From Aurantimicrobium sp. (lineage in GTDB: Bacteria; Actinomycetota; Actinomycetes; Actinomycetales; Microbacteriaceae): a stretch of DNA of 35,120 bases. Below are positions 26,015 through 34,373 of the stretch, in pieces (the stretch's first letter is position 1; each line of letters starts with the position of its first letter). Under the pieces are notes generated by a model, which made no database searches, had not been told where the DNA came from, and worked only from the letters and a program-made list of their open reading frames with translations. The position numbers and the translations under genes were made by a program. Location of the stretch: the NCBI GenBank assembly GCA_021741765.1, contig JAIOXH010000003.1, positions 1-35,120 of the forward strand. Direction: 5' to 3'.

Positions 26015-27196
26015 GTGAACGTCTGGCAGCAGCTCGTTGGTCAGCCCGACGCCATCGCCACGTTCGAGTCAGCGGCTCGCGCGGCACATGCCGTCACCGC
26101 CGGCGGGGAATCTGCTGACGCATCGGGCGTGATGACCCACGCGTGGCTGATCACGGGCCCACCCGGATCCGGTCGTTCAAACTTGGCCTACGCCTTCGCG
26201 GCAGCACTCCTGTGCGCGAAAGGTGGCTGTGGCGAGTGCGCCGACTGCCGCAACGTGGTGGCGCGCACGCATCCCGATCTTTCTTTTCTGGCCACCGAGC
26301 GCGTGATCATCTCGATCGATGAGGTGCGCGAGTTTGTTGTCGCCTCGCAGTACTCTCCGTCAACGGCCGATTATCGCGTCGTGGTCATCGAGGATGCCGA
26401 CCGCATGGCCGAGCGAACCTCGAACGTGTTGCTCAAGGCGCTCGAGGAGCCGCCGGCGCGCACGGTCTGGATCCTGTGCGCACCGAGTGAGGCTGACCTC
26501 ATTCCCACCATTCGCTCGCGCGTGCGATCGGTGCGGCTCGCGGTTCCGCCGGTCGAGCTCGTTGCCCAGCTGTTGCAAGATCGCGACGGTGTGGATGCGG
26601 TCACGGCTGAGCGATCGGCCCGGCTGGCACAAAACCACATCGGCATGGCGCGTCGGCTGGCAACAAACACCGAGGCCGCCGCTCGCCGCGAGGAGACGGT
26701 GCGCCTCGTTCTGGGTATGACCGGGCTGGGCGATGCGGTCACAGCAGCGGCGCGCCTGCACGCCATCGCCACCGACGACGCAAAGGCCGTCACGGACGAG
26801 CAGGACGCGGACGAGCTTGAACAGACCCGTCGCGCCATGGGCATCTCTGAGGGCGACGTGATTCCGCCCACCCTGCGGTCGCAATTTCGAACGCTTGAAG
26901 AGCAGCAAAAGCGCCGTGCCACCCGAAGCCTGCGCGACGGACTCGACCGCATCCTGGTCGACCTCATGTCGGTCTATCGGGACGTGTTGCGCCTGCAGTT
27001 GGGTGTCGACCAAGATCTGACTAACCTCGAGTTCGAGACCGAACTTCGACACCGAGCCGGCTCGACCACGGCCGCAGAGAATCTCGCGGCTCTCGATGCC
27101 GTGGCGCAGGCCCGCACGCGTATCTCCTCGAACGTGGCGCCCCTCCTCACGCTGGAGGCCATGCTCATCGCCTCGGTCTTACCCGAAGCCGCTTAG
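26015..27196 (+). CDS. holB: DNA polymerase III delta-prime subunit
   Basis: The clamp-loader subunit that acts with DnaX (gene at 1025) and delta. It has 393 residues with an AAA+ fold. The P-loop position reads GPPGSGRS (48-55), with Arg for the Walker Lys, so it should not bind ATP productively, in line with the known structural role of delta-prime. A zinc module has Cys67, Cys72, Cys75 and Cys78, and the arginine-finger region IRSRVRSVRL follows. The C-terminal helical domain is rather long. GTG start with a weak ribosome site. Nothing else distinct is visible in the 48-bp gap upstream. Confidence 0.94.
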   Translation: MNVWQQLVGQPDAIATFESAARAAHAVTAGGESADASGVMTHAWLITGPPGSGRSNLAYAFAAALLCAKGGCGECADCRNVVARTHPDLSFLATERVIISIDEVREFVVASQYSPSTADYRVVVIEDADRMAERTSNVLLKALEEPPARTVWILCAPSEADLIPTIRSRVRSVRLAVPPVELVAQLLQDRDGVDAVTAERSARLAQNHIGMARRLATNTEAAARREETVRLVLGMTGLGDAVTAAARLHAIATDDAKAVTDEQDADELEQTRRAMGISEGDVIPPTLRSQFRTLEEQQKRRATRSLRDGLDRILVDLMSVYRDVLRLQLGVDQDLTNLEFETELRHRAGSTTAAENLAALDAVAQARTRISSNVAPLLTLEAMLIASVLPEAA

Positions 27197-27267
27197 GGAT
27201 AAACCCGGGTTCTTCCGTTTGCCGGTGATTTTTGGGCGGTACTGGCGCACTCTGAGAGAATTGGACC

Positions 27268-27894
27268 ATGAATTATTCACGCCGTCTCCGCAGCATCCGC
27301 TCGCTTGTTGGCGGCGCAGTGATTGCCCTGCTCGTCGCCTTCTCCGTTGTCACCGGCGCACCCGCGGCAAACGCTCACGCCGAAGGTGTCACCACGTCCC
27401 CGGTCAACAACACACAGGTGGCCACGCCCGCTCTGATTTCGGTGACTTTCACCGAGGAACTCGTCCTCGAGTATTCGTCAATCGCCCTGTTTGACGGCGC
27501 CGGAAACCCCGTGCGCCAAGAGCCGGCGACTCTTGATGCTTCGGGAACGGTGTTGTCTTCGGCAATCCCCGAGAGTCTCGCCGCCGGCACTTACCGCGTT
27601 GCGTGGCACAATCTGTCCGTTGACGGGCACGAGACCGACGGCGAGTTCTCCTTTGAGGTGCTGGCGAACCCCGGTGGCGACGCCACCGCAGAACCGACCA
27701 CCGACCCGGCCGGTGAGGTCCCGGTAGACCCGGAGGCAGAAGCGCTCATCGCGGTGACGCGAGCGGGCGATTTGTCCCAGGACCCCGGTGCGGTGACCGT
27801 TCAGATTATTGGCTGGTCGGCGCTGGGCGCCGGTGTGCTTGCGGGCATCGCCGGGCTTGTGTTCGTTTTCGTGCGACGCCGTCGCGTCGGCTAG
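27268..27894 (+). CDS. CopC-domain copper-binding protein with C-terminal membrane anchor
   Basis: A 208-residue exported protein. The signal peptide (1-36) ends PAANA, making His37 the mature N-terminus. The CopC domain (~37-131) has the conserved AWHNLSVDGHETDGEFSFEV end. His37, Asp119 and His121 match the Cu(II) site known from CopC proteins (N-terminal His plus Asp and His of the DGH motif). A Pro/Thr/Glu linker, one membrane helix (~180-203) and RRRRVG anchor it facing outside. No copper ATPase or CopD gene is adjacent. Start ATG has only a weak ribosome site. The stop overlaps the -10 of tRNA-Thr. Confidence 0.93.
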   Translation: MNYSRRLRSIRSLVGGAVIALLVAFSVVTGAPAANAHAEGVTTSPVNNTQVATPALISVTFTEELVLEYSSIALFDGAGNPVRQEPATLDASGTVLSSAIPESLAAGTYRVAWHNLSVDGHETDGEFSFEVLANPGGDATAEPTTDPAGEVPVDPEAEALIAVTRAGDLSQDPGAVTVQIIGWSALGAGVLAGIAGLVFVFVRRRRVG

Positions 27895-27897
27895 AAT
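27868..27897 (+). promoter_or_regulatory. Promoter of tRNA-Thr
   Basis: TAGAAT (27892-27897) is a near-consensus -10 with TTCGTG (27868-27873) 18 bp upstream. It lies 26 nt before the mature tRNA and within the end of the CopC gene. Confidence 0.5.
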
Positions 27898-27923
27898 TTC
27901 ACTCGGCTCGCTCAGCGGGCACT

Positions 27924-27999
27924 GCCGCCTTAGCTCAGTTGGTAGAGCGATTCACTCGTAATGAATAGGTCACCAGTTCGATTCTGGTAGGCGGCCCCA
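27924..27999 (+). tRNA. tRNA-Thr(CGT)
   Basis: A 76-nt cloverleaf with CCA encoded (27997-27999). The acceptor GCCGCCT pairs with AGGCGGC. The anticodon stem ATTCA/TGAAT encloses CTCGTAA, giving anticodon CGT. The T-arm is ACCAG-TTCGATT-CTGGT. The discriminator base is C. It is read into the nitroreductase gene 21 nt downstream unless processed. Confidence 0.95.
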
Positions 28000-28020
28000 T
28001 TTACCCACAAAAGGATCTTT

Positions 28021-28602
28021 ATGTCGCGCGATGCCGAAACCAGTGCCCCCATCCTGCCCGTTCTCGCGCAGCGCTGGAGTCCGCGGTCTTTTGACCCCAC
28101 AAAATCTCTCACCCTTGCCGACCTGACGCCTGCTTTCGAGGCCGCTCGATGGGCGCCGTCGGCCAACAACGCTCAAGAGTGGCGTTTTCTGGTGGGCTTT
28201 CGTGGTGACTCCACCTTCGAGACCATGACGGCAAACCTGTCCGGTTGGAACGCGTCGTGGGCGCCCACTGCGGGTGCCATTGTTGTCGGCATGTATGAGG
28301 ATGACCCAGAGAATAAGGCGCGCGACTACGCGCCTTACGACCTCGGCCAAGCTGTAGCTCACTTCTCGGTTCAGGCCCACGCAGACGGCTTGTTCGTTCA
28401 TCAGGCCGCCGGCTTTGAGCGCGACGCCATGGCCCTCGCGTTCAACCTGCCTGAAACGTGGAAGCCGTTCGTCGTTTTTGCCGTGGGACACCTGGGGGCG
28501 CCCGAACTGCTCAACGAGACTCTCCAGGCGCGCGAGATTGCGCCACGCGTGCGTCGGCCCCTTGACGAGACCGTTTTCACCGGGCCTTTCCCCTCGGCCT
28601 AG
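28021..28602 (+). CDS. Nitroreductase-family protein
   Basis: A 193-residue FMN-dependent NAD(P)H oxidoreductase fold. The N-terminal QRWSPRSFDP and EAARWAPSANNAQEWRFLV blocks supply FMN contacts, and the C-terminal KPFVVFAVGHLG completes the domain. AAAGGA lies 7 nt before the ATG. It sits between tRNA-Thr and the MMPL gene. Substrate unknown; such proteins act on nitro-aromatics, quinones or flavins. Confidence 0.9.
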   Translation: MSRDAETSAPILPVLAQRWSPRSFDPTKSLTLADLTPAFEAARWAPSANNAQEWRFLVGFRGDSTFETMTANLSGWNASWAPTAGAIVVGMYEDDPENKARDYAPYDLGQAVAHFSVQAHADGLFVHQAAGFERDAMALAFNLPETWKPFVVFAVGHLGAPELLNETLQAREIAPRVRRPLDETVFTGPFPSA

Positions 28603-28627
28603 CAGGTCATGCCTCTTGCTAGGCTTT
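28597..28627 (+). terminator. Inverted repeat at the nitroreductase stop
   Basis: GCCTAGCA (28597-28604) and TGCTAGGC (28617-28624) are perfect 8-bp arms around a 12-nt loop, followed by TTTC. It overlaps the stop codon. It may be a weak terminator, or an operator for the MMPL gene that starts 30 bp later. Confidence 0.5.
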
Positions 28628-28653
28628 CAGGCGTTGTCAAGAAGGAGAAAGCC

Positions 28654-30975
28654 GTGAACGCGAAAGCTGACGAGAAGCAAGCCGCAGAGAAACAAGCTGT
28701 CAAAAAGTCGCCCCTGAAAGAGCAGGCCAAAGACTGGACGCCGCCCCGCTGGCTGCGGATCCTGCTACCCGCCGTTTTGGTTATTGTGTGGCTCGCGCTC
28801 GCCGGTCTCGGTGGTCCCACGTTTGGCAAAATCTCTGAGGTTTCCACCAACGATCAGGCCGGATTCTTGCCGGCCAGCGCGCAAAGCACCGAGGTAAACG
28901 CCATCGCAGAGAACTTCCGCGATTCGGAGTACGTGCCGGCCATTGTCGTGATTGTGTCCGACAGCGGCAGCCTCGAGGCGAGCGATATGCAGGTCTTCGG
29001 CCAACTGGCAACCGACATGCAGGAATCCCCGGGCGTGGCGCCGGCAACCGAGCCTCTGCCCACAAGTGTTATCGGCCCCATCACCTCTGAAGATGGCGAG
29101 GCCGTTCAGTACATCGTGCCGTTCAGCGCTTCGGGAGAGGTGCTGCTCGAAGACATTGTTGAGCTACGAGCGCTTGTGCAGGAAAGCACGCCCGCGGGAT
29201 ACACGGCCTACGTTGCCGGTCCGGCCGGCCTCCTCGCCGACTTTGTCAACGGCTTCGGCGGCATCGACGGAATCTTGCTTCTCGTCGCGCTCGGTGCCGT
29301 ATTTGTGATTCTTCTGATCGTCTACCGATCGATTCTGCTTCCTATTCTTGTGTTGCTCACCGCGGTGTTTGCTCTGTCGGCATCGATTCTGGGCATCTAC
29401 TGGCTCGCATCAAACGACATCATCAAGGTTTCGGGGCAGAGTCAGGGAATTCTCTCTATTCTCGTGATCGGTGCGGCCACCGACTACGCCCTGCTCATGG
29501 TCTCCCGATTTAGAGAAGCTCTATTCGAGGTGCAATCCAAGTGGGCGGCTATCGGCCGTGCGTTCCGCGGATCGTTCGAGGCCATCGGCGCCTCGGCCGC
29601 AACGGTCATCGTTGCGCTCCTCTGCCTGCTCTTTAGCGACCTCAACTCCAACAAGGCGCTCGGCCCCATTGCGGCCTTCGGTATCGGATTCGCGTTCTTG
29701 GCGGCGGTCACGTTCCTGCCCGCTGTTCTGGTGATCTTTGGCCGCGTATCGTTCTGGCCCTTCATGCCCCGGGTGGGCAAGAAGAAGGTCGAAGCCGCAA
29801 CGGCCGAGAAGATCGCCGGACTCGAGGGCGTGCGCGGCGGTTGGCGTCGTATCGGCACGCTAATTTCCAAGCGTCCGCGCACCACGTGGGTTGTCACGCT
29901 TGTCGTTTTGTTGGCGGCCTGTGCTGCCCTCCCCACCCTGAAGGCAAGCGGATTGCCACAAACCGACTTCCTGCTCGGCAGCAACATCGAATCGGTGGAT
30001 GGCCAGAAGGTTCTCGGCGAGCACTTTGATGCCGGCTCGGGATCACCCGTTGTGATCATTGCCCAGGAAGCTGATTACACGAAGGTGATGGCGGCCACCG
30101 CTGAGACGCCGGGCATCTCCGAGGTGGCGGTGCAGCAGGACCCGGAGGCTGTGGCCGCTGCCATCGCCGAAGCCATGGCAGCTCAGGCAGCCGCCGGCGG
30201 AATGCCTGCGGGTGCCATGACGGGTGCGCCGTCTGGCCCAACCGTTGTTCCGGCAATTGACCCCATCCCCAAGGTGGTCGATGGTCAGGTTCTGATCAAC
30301 GCCACACTGACCTTCCAGCCAGACTCGGCTGACGCCGAGAAGGTTGTCAAGGAGCTGCGCACTTCGCTGACCGAGGTTGATCCCTCGGTTCTGGTGGGTG
30401 GCGAAACAGCCATTGCGCTCGACACGAACGAGACCGCTCAGGCCGACCTGGTGAGGATTATCCCCATTGTGCTCGCCGTGATCTTCATCATTCTCATGCT
30501 GCTGTTGCGCTCGATTGTCGCGCCGCTGGTGCTGATCTTTACGGTTGTGGTGAGCTTTGGTGCCACGCTGGGTGTTTCGGCACTGGTGTTCAACAACCTT
30601 TTCAACTTCCCGGGTGCCGATGCGAGCGTGCCGTTGTTTGGCTTCGTGTTCCTCGTGGCGCTGGGTATTGACTACAACATCTTCTTGATGACCCGCGTGC
30701 GCGAAGAAAGCCTGAAGATCGGAACGAGGCCGGGAATTCTGCGTGGCCTCGCCCTGACGGGTGGCGTGATCACCTCGGCCGGTGTCGTTCTGGCGGCAAC
30801 GTTTGCGGCACTCGGCGTGATCCCGATTCTGTTCCTCGTGCAGCTGGCCTTCATCGTGGCCTTCGGCGTGATCGTCGACACCGTCTTGGTGCGTTCACTT
30901 CTCGTACCTGCGCTGTCCTACGACATCGGTCGCAAGATCTGGTGGCCGAGCAAGTTGGGTAACGCCAAGCTGTAA
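28654..30975 (+). CDS. MMPL/RND-family membrane transporter
   Basis: A 773-residue export pump or lipid transporter with the two-fold RND layout: one helix, a large external loop, five helices, then the same again. The proton-relay Asp-Tyr pairs lie in the fourth helix of each half: Asp277 in TDYALLMVSRFRE and Asp673 in GIDYNIFLMTRVRE. The second external loop has an Ala/Met/Gly-rich insert (EAMAAQAAAGGMPAGAM). The GTG at 28654 is chosen because AAGGAG is 6 nt upstream; ATG 28609 would add 15 residues and has no such site. Lys/Glu-rich cytoplasmic N-terminus. It converges on the decarboxylase gene, 8 bp away. Confidence 0.92.
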   Translation: MNAKADEKQAAEKQAVKKSPLKEQAKDWTPPRWLRILLPAVLVIVWLALAGLGGPTFGKISEVSTNDQAGFLPASAQSTEVNAIAENFRDSEYVPAIVVIVSDSGSLEASDMQVFGQLATDMQESPGVAPATEPLPTSVIGPITSEDGEAVQYIVPFSASGEVLLEDIVELRALVQESTPAGYTAYVAGPAGLLADFVNGFGGIDGILLLVALGAVFVILLIVYRSILLPILVLLTAVFALSASILGIYWLASNDIIKVSGQSQGILSILVIGAATDYALLMVSRFREALFEVQSKWAAIGRAFRGSFEAIGASAATVIVALLCLLFSDLNSNKALGPIAAFGIGFAFLAAVTFLPAVLVIFGRVSFWPFMPRVGKKKVEAATAEKIAGLEGVRGGWRRIGTLISKRPRTTWVVTLVVLLAACAALPTLKASGLPQTDFLLGSNIESVDGQKVLGEHFDAGSGSPVVIIAQEADYTKVMAATAETPGISEVAVQQDPEAVAAAIAEAMAAQAAAGGMPAGAMTGAPSGPTVVPAIDPIPKVVDGQVLINATLTFQPDSADAEKVVKELRTSLTEVDPSVLVGGETAIALDTNETAQADLVRIIPIVLAVIFIILMLLLRSIVAPLVLIFTVVVSFGATLGVSALVFNNLFNFPGADASVPLFGFVFLVALGIDYNIFLMTRVREESLKIGTRPGILRGLALTGGVITSAGVVLAATFAALGVIPILFLVQLAFIVAFGVIVDTVLVRSLLVPALSYDIGRKIWWPSKLGNAKL

Positions 30976-30983
30976 CTGGCGAG

Positions 30984-32606
30984 CTACGGCGCGAAGTGCT
31001 GCTCCGGCTCCACATCAATCACGAGCACGTGAGGCTCTTTGCGTGTTGCCAGGGTGGGCACGATCTCTTCGAGCGTGCGGCGCATGGTCGCGTAGTCAGA
31101 GAGGCGCGTGGCTGAAACCCCGAGCGACTGCGACAAGTCGACAAAGTCGATCTCGTCGAATGGCGGCCAGGCGGGTTCTGCCGAGCCCGATTTCTCGGCC
31201 AAGCGATCCATCACGGCATATCGACCGTTGTTGAGAATGATGAACAGGGCGCCCACCTGGTAGTGGCGAGCGCTCCACAGGCCCTGGATGGAGTACATCG
31301 ACGAGCCATCGCCCAGGATGGCAACGGTGGGTCGGTCCGGCACTCCCATGCGCAGGCCAATAGCGGCGGGCAGCCCGAAACCGAGCCCTCCCATGGCGGC
31401 GCTCACGAATCCCAGCGGTTGGCGCGCCGGCAGTAGGTCGTGCATGTCGGGGCGACTCGAGGGTGTCTCTTCCACCACAACGGCGTTGGCTGGCAGAAGC
31501 TCGGCCAAGACGGCCATCACATGCGAGGCGCGGAGCGGTTCGTCGCCGGTCGGCGCCGGTGGCGCTGCGCGACGGGCAGGAACCTCCGTGCGCGCCTGCG
31601 CAACGGACTTCACTGTGTCGGCAACCTCAGCGATGGTGGCCGGAATATCGCCGATGACAGAAAGCGTCGCGGCCGAGCGCAGGGCTTCGTCGGAGTCGCT
31701 GGTGACCACAACGACAGAGGTGCCCTCCGTGAGCATCAGCCCCGGTTCGTAGTTGTACTGCCGAAAGACGGGGGCGCCCACGGCCAGCACGGTATCGAAG
31801 TTTGCCAGTTGTGTGCGCAACACCGAACGGGCCGCCGACAGGAATCCGGCAAACAGGGGGTGATCCTGTGGGAAACCCGCCTGCCCGGCAAACGACTCTT
31901 GGTAGACGGGCGTCTGTGTGCGCTCGGCCAGCCGGACGAGAGCGGCCCAGCCCGCAACCGTGCAGTTTCCCGCTCCGGAAATAATCACGGGATTCTTGGC
32001 AGCGTCGAGGTGCGCAACGATTGCGGCGATGGTGGTCGCACTCGGCTCGCCCGAAACCACCGAGACATCCGGGGCAGGGAAAACGCGATCCGCAGGGAGC
32101 TCCGCGAGCCAGTCGTCCATGGGCACGACCACGATGGCCGGCCCGCGTCGCGTGCTGGCCTCGTGATAGGCACGCGCCACAGCGGCCGGAACATCAAGGG
32201 GTGTCACGGGTTCGTTGAACCACACCGGGTACTCGCCACACAGGCCGCGAAGGCGCCCGGCCAGAAACGGCTCGGTGGCCAGGTGTCGACGATCCTGTTG
32301 GCCAACCACGATCACCAGCGGCGCGCGGTTGACGCGCGCGGTGGCGATGGCGCCCACGGCGTTGCCCAGGCCGGCGGTGGTGTGCACCACAACCATGGCC
32401 GCCTTGTGACGAGCCAGTGCGTAGCCTGTGGCCATGCCGACCACGGAACCCTCGTGCAGCGCGAGTGTGAAATTGATGTCCGCGGGGAGGTTTGCGAGCA
32501 GCGAAATCTCGGTCGACCCCGGATTGGCAAACACTGTCGTGAGGTCGTACTGGCGCAGAACGTCAAAGAACGCATCGCGCACGGTCTGCGGGGCGGAGGA
32601 AGTCAT
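30984..32606 (-). CDS. Benzoylformate decarboxylase-like thiamine-diphosphate enzyme
   Basis: A 540-residue ThDP-dependent decarboxylase. Compared with Pseudomonas putida MdlC as I remember it, key residues are conserved: Ser31 in NPGSTE (Ser26), Glu52 in ALHEGSVVG (Glu47, cofactor activation), His75 in VVHTTAGLGNA (His70) and His249 in QDHPLFAG (His281). The ThDP/Mg motif is GDGSSMYSIQGLW...LNNGRY (432-462). It would convert benzoylformate to benzaldehyde and CO2; other 2-oxo acids are possible. Start ATG 32606 is 5 nt after AAAGGA, and ATG 32609 is the alternative. The divergent aldehyde dehydrogenase would take the product further. Confidence 0.87.
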   Translation of the reverse strand: MTSSAPQTVRDAFFDVLRQYDLTTVFANPGSTEISLLANLPADINFTLALHEGSVVGMATGYALARHKAAMVVVHTTAGLGNAVGAIATARVNRAPLVIVVGQQDRRHLATEPFLAGRLRGLCGEYPVWFNEPVTPLDVPAAVARAYHEASTRRGPAIVVVPMDDWLAELPADRVFPAPDVSVVSGEPSATTIAAIVAHLDAAKNPVIISGAGNCTVAGWAALVRLAERTQTPVYQESFAGQAGFPQDHPLFAGFLSAARSVLRTQLANFDTVLAVGAPVFRQYNYEPGLMLTEGTSVVVVTSDSDEALRSAATLSVIGDIPATIAEVADTVKSVAQARTEVPARRAAPPAPTGDEPLRASHVMAVLAELLPANAVVVEETPSSRPDMHDLLPARQPLGFVSAAMGGLGFGLPAAIGLRMGVPDRPTVAILGDGSSMYSIQGLWSARHYQVGALFIILNNGRYAVMDRLAEKSGSAEPAWPPFDEIDFVDLSQSLGVSATRLSDYATMRRTLEEIVPTLATRKEPHVLVIDVEPEQHFAP

Positions 32607-32838
32607 CATTGTCCTTTCTCGGGGGCCCCGCCGAGGGGGTCGCACCGTTTCGATGCTATCGCCGTCACCTGCCCCACAATACGGCTGAGCCCTGTTTGCC
32701 CAGCGATGTCACACGGCTGCGCAAGTGCCTGCGCACATCGTCAATTGACGACTCCTCAGCCCGGCGTAGACTATTTCCACATCGCGCCGATTTTCTGTGG
32801 GGTGACACAAAAGTTCCAGCGAGTCTCGAGGAGGAGAC
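32607..32838. promoter_or_regulatory. Divergent promoter region of the decarboxylase and aldehyde dehydrogenase genes
   Basis: For the plus-strand gene, TTGACG (32745-32750) and TAGACT (32767-32772) form a good promoter with a 16-bp spacer. A perfect palindrome CGTCAATTGACG (32739-32750) covers its -35. For the minus-strand gene, TATTGT (complement of 32676-32681) is a candidate -10. The motif TGTGGGG followed by GTGAC occurs at both promoters in the direction of transcription (32796-32805 and the complement of 32664-32678, the latter with a 3-nt insert). TGCGCA is repeated near 32718-32735. The AraC gene downstream is the natural candidate regulator. Confidence 0.55.
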
Positions 32839-34296
32839 ATGGCACTGCTCGATCCGAAGATTTGGACCGACAAGATTTACATCAGCGGCTGGGTTGCCGG
32901 CGGTGGCGGAACGCGCGACGTTGTGTCGCCCGCAACCGGCGAGAAGCTTGGCTCCATTGGCATGGCGAGTGTTGCTGATGCCAACAAGGCCGCCGCCGAG
33001 GCCGCCAAGGCTCAGGTCGGCTGGGCCGCCACACCCCCCGAGCAGCGGGCAGCAATCTTGCGCAAGGCCGGCGAGCTGTTTGGCACGCACGCTGCTGAAA
33101 TCAGCGAGTGGCTGGTCAAAGAGGCCGGATCGATTCCGCCCAAGGCTGGTCTCGAGATTCACGTTGCCGAGGGCGAGTGCTTCGAAGCAAGCGCTCTTCC
33201 AAGCCACCCCATGGGTAGCGTGCTGCCGTCGAACGACCCGCACTGGAGCTTCATGCGTCGCCGTCCTTCAGGTGTCGTGACGGTCATCGCTCCGTTCAAC
33301 TTCCCCCTGATCCTGTCGATTCGAACCATTGCCCCCGCCATCGCGCTGGGCAACGCGGTCGTCTTCAAGCCAGACCCTCGCACGGCTGTGGGTGCTGGTG
33401 CCGCCATCATTCGCATCTTCGAAGAAGCAGGCCTTCCGCCGGGAGTCTTCCAGTTGGTTAACGGTGGTGCCGACGTGGGTGAGGCCGTCGTCATTGCCCC
33501 CGAGGTGCGCGTGGTCTCGTTCACCGGTTCGACGTTGGCTGGCCGCAAGGTCGGTGAGCTCGGTGGCAAGCACCTCAAGCGCACGCACCTCGAGCTGGGC
33601 GGAAACAACGCCCTCATTGTGCTCCCCGGTGTTGACATTGCCAAAGCTGCCTCTGCCGGCGCGTTCGGTTCGTGGATGCACCAGGGCCAGATCTGCATGA
33701 CGACGGGTCGCCACATCGTGCACGAGTCGGTCTACGACGACTACGTGGCTGCGCTCGTGGAGAAGGCCAACCACCTTCCCGTGGGCAACCCGGCTACCGA
33801 CCAGGTAGCGCTCGGCCCCATCATTGACGCCAACCAGACGGCCAAGATTCAGGCCATCGTTGACGAGACGGTGAAGCAGGGTGGAAAGTTGGCGGCTGGC
33901 GGAACGCACGAGGGCAACTTCTTCAAGCCCACCGTGCTGGCCGACCTCAAGCCGAGCATGAGCGCTTGGAAGGACGAGATTTTTGGTCCCGTTGCTCCCA
34001 TCATTAAGTTCTCCACTATGGAGGAAGCCGTCGCACTCGCCAACGACAGCGAGTACGGACTCTCCATTGGAATCCTGGGTGACGTGGGCGAGGCCATGAA
34101 AATTGCCGACCAGCTCAACACGGGAATCCTCCACATCAACGAGCAGACGGTTGCCGACGAGGCCAACATTCCGTTCGGTGGCGTGGGTGCCTCGGGCACG
34201 GGATCGCGTTTTGGTGGCGCCGAGGCCAACATCGAGGCCCTCACCGAACAGCAGTGGTTGACGGTTCGTCCGGATATCGCGCCCTACCCGTTCTAA
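32839..34296 (+). CDS. Benzaldehyde dehydrogenase-like NAD(P)+ aldehyde dehydrogenase
   Basis: A 485-residue ALDH that oxidises an aromatic aldehyde to the acid. Catalytic residues are complete: Asn154 in PFNFP, Lys177 in FKPDP, Glu252 in LELGGNN and Cys286 in GQICMTTGR, with nucleotide motif FTGST (228-232). The sequence pattern resembles benzaldehyde/vanillin dehydrogenases. AGGAGGAG is 3-10 nt before the ATG. It is divergent from the decarboxylase gene, which would supply benzaldehyde, and ends in a strong terminator. Confidence 0.93.
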   Translation: MALLDPKIWTDKIYISGWVAGGGGTRDVVSPATGEKLGSIGMASVADANKAAAEAAKAQVGWAATPPEQRAAILRKAGELFGTHAAEISEWLVKEAGSIPPKAGLEIHVAEGECFEASALPSHPMGSVLPSNDPHWSFMRRRPSGVVTVIAPFNFPLILSIRTIAPAIALGNAVVFKPDPRTAVGAGAAIIRIFEEAGLPPGVFQLVNGGADVGEAVVIAPEVRVVSFTGSTLAGRKVGELGGKHLKRTHLELGGNNALIVLPGVDIAKAASAGAFGSWMHQGQICMTTGRHIVHESVYDDYVAALVEKANHLPVGNPATDQVALGPIIDANQTAKIQAIVDETVKQGGKLAAGGTHEGNFFKPTVLADLKPSMSAWKDEIFGPVAPIIKFSTMEEAVALANDSEYGLSIGILGDVGEAMKIADQLNTGILHINEQTVADEANIPFGGVGASGTGSRFGGAEANIEALTEQQWLTVRPDIAPYPF

Positions 34297-34301
34297 ACAT
34301 G

Positions 34302-34342
34302 ACAAGGGGCCGAGTCGTTCGCGACTCGGCCCCTTGTGCTTT
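34302..34342 (+). terminator. Strong intrinsic terminator after the aldehyde dehydrogenase
   Basis: A perfect 16-bp stem, 34302-34317 with 34322-34337, closed by a TTCG tetraloop and followed by GCTTTCC. It starts 6 nt after the stop. The T-run is short but the stem is very stable. Confidence 0.9.
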
Positions 34343-34373
34343 CCCTACCGCCTGAACCGTGAGGCCGCACGCC

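Noticed and set aside
26062-26070. Degenerate P-loop of holB as evidence of a broken gene
   Set aside because: Loss of the Walker lysine is normal for delta-prime and the rest of the gene is intact.
31440-32978. Plus-strand ORF of 512 codons across the decarboxylase gene and promoter region
   Set aside because: It covers the mapped promoter and the decarboxylase; shadow frame.
33268-34305. Minus-strand ORF of 345 codons opposite the aldehyde dehydrogenase
   Set aside because: Shadow of a gene with a full active site.
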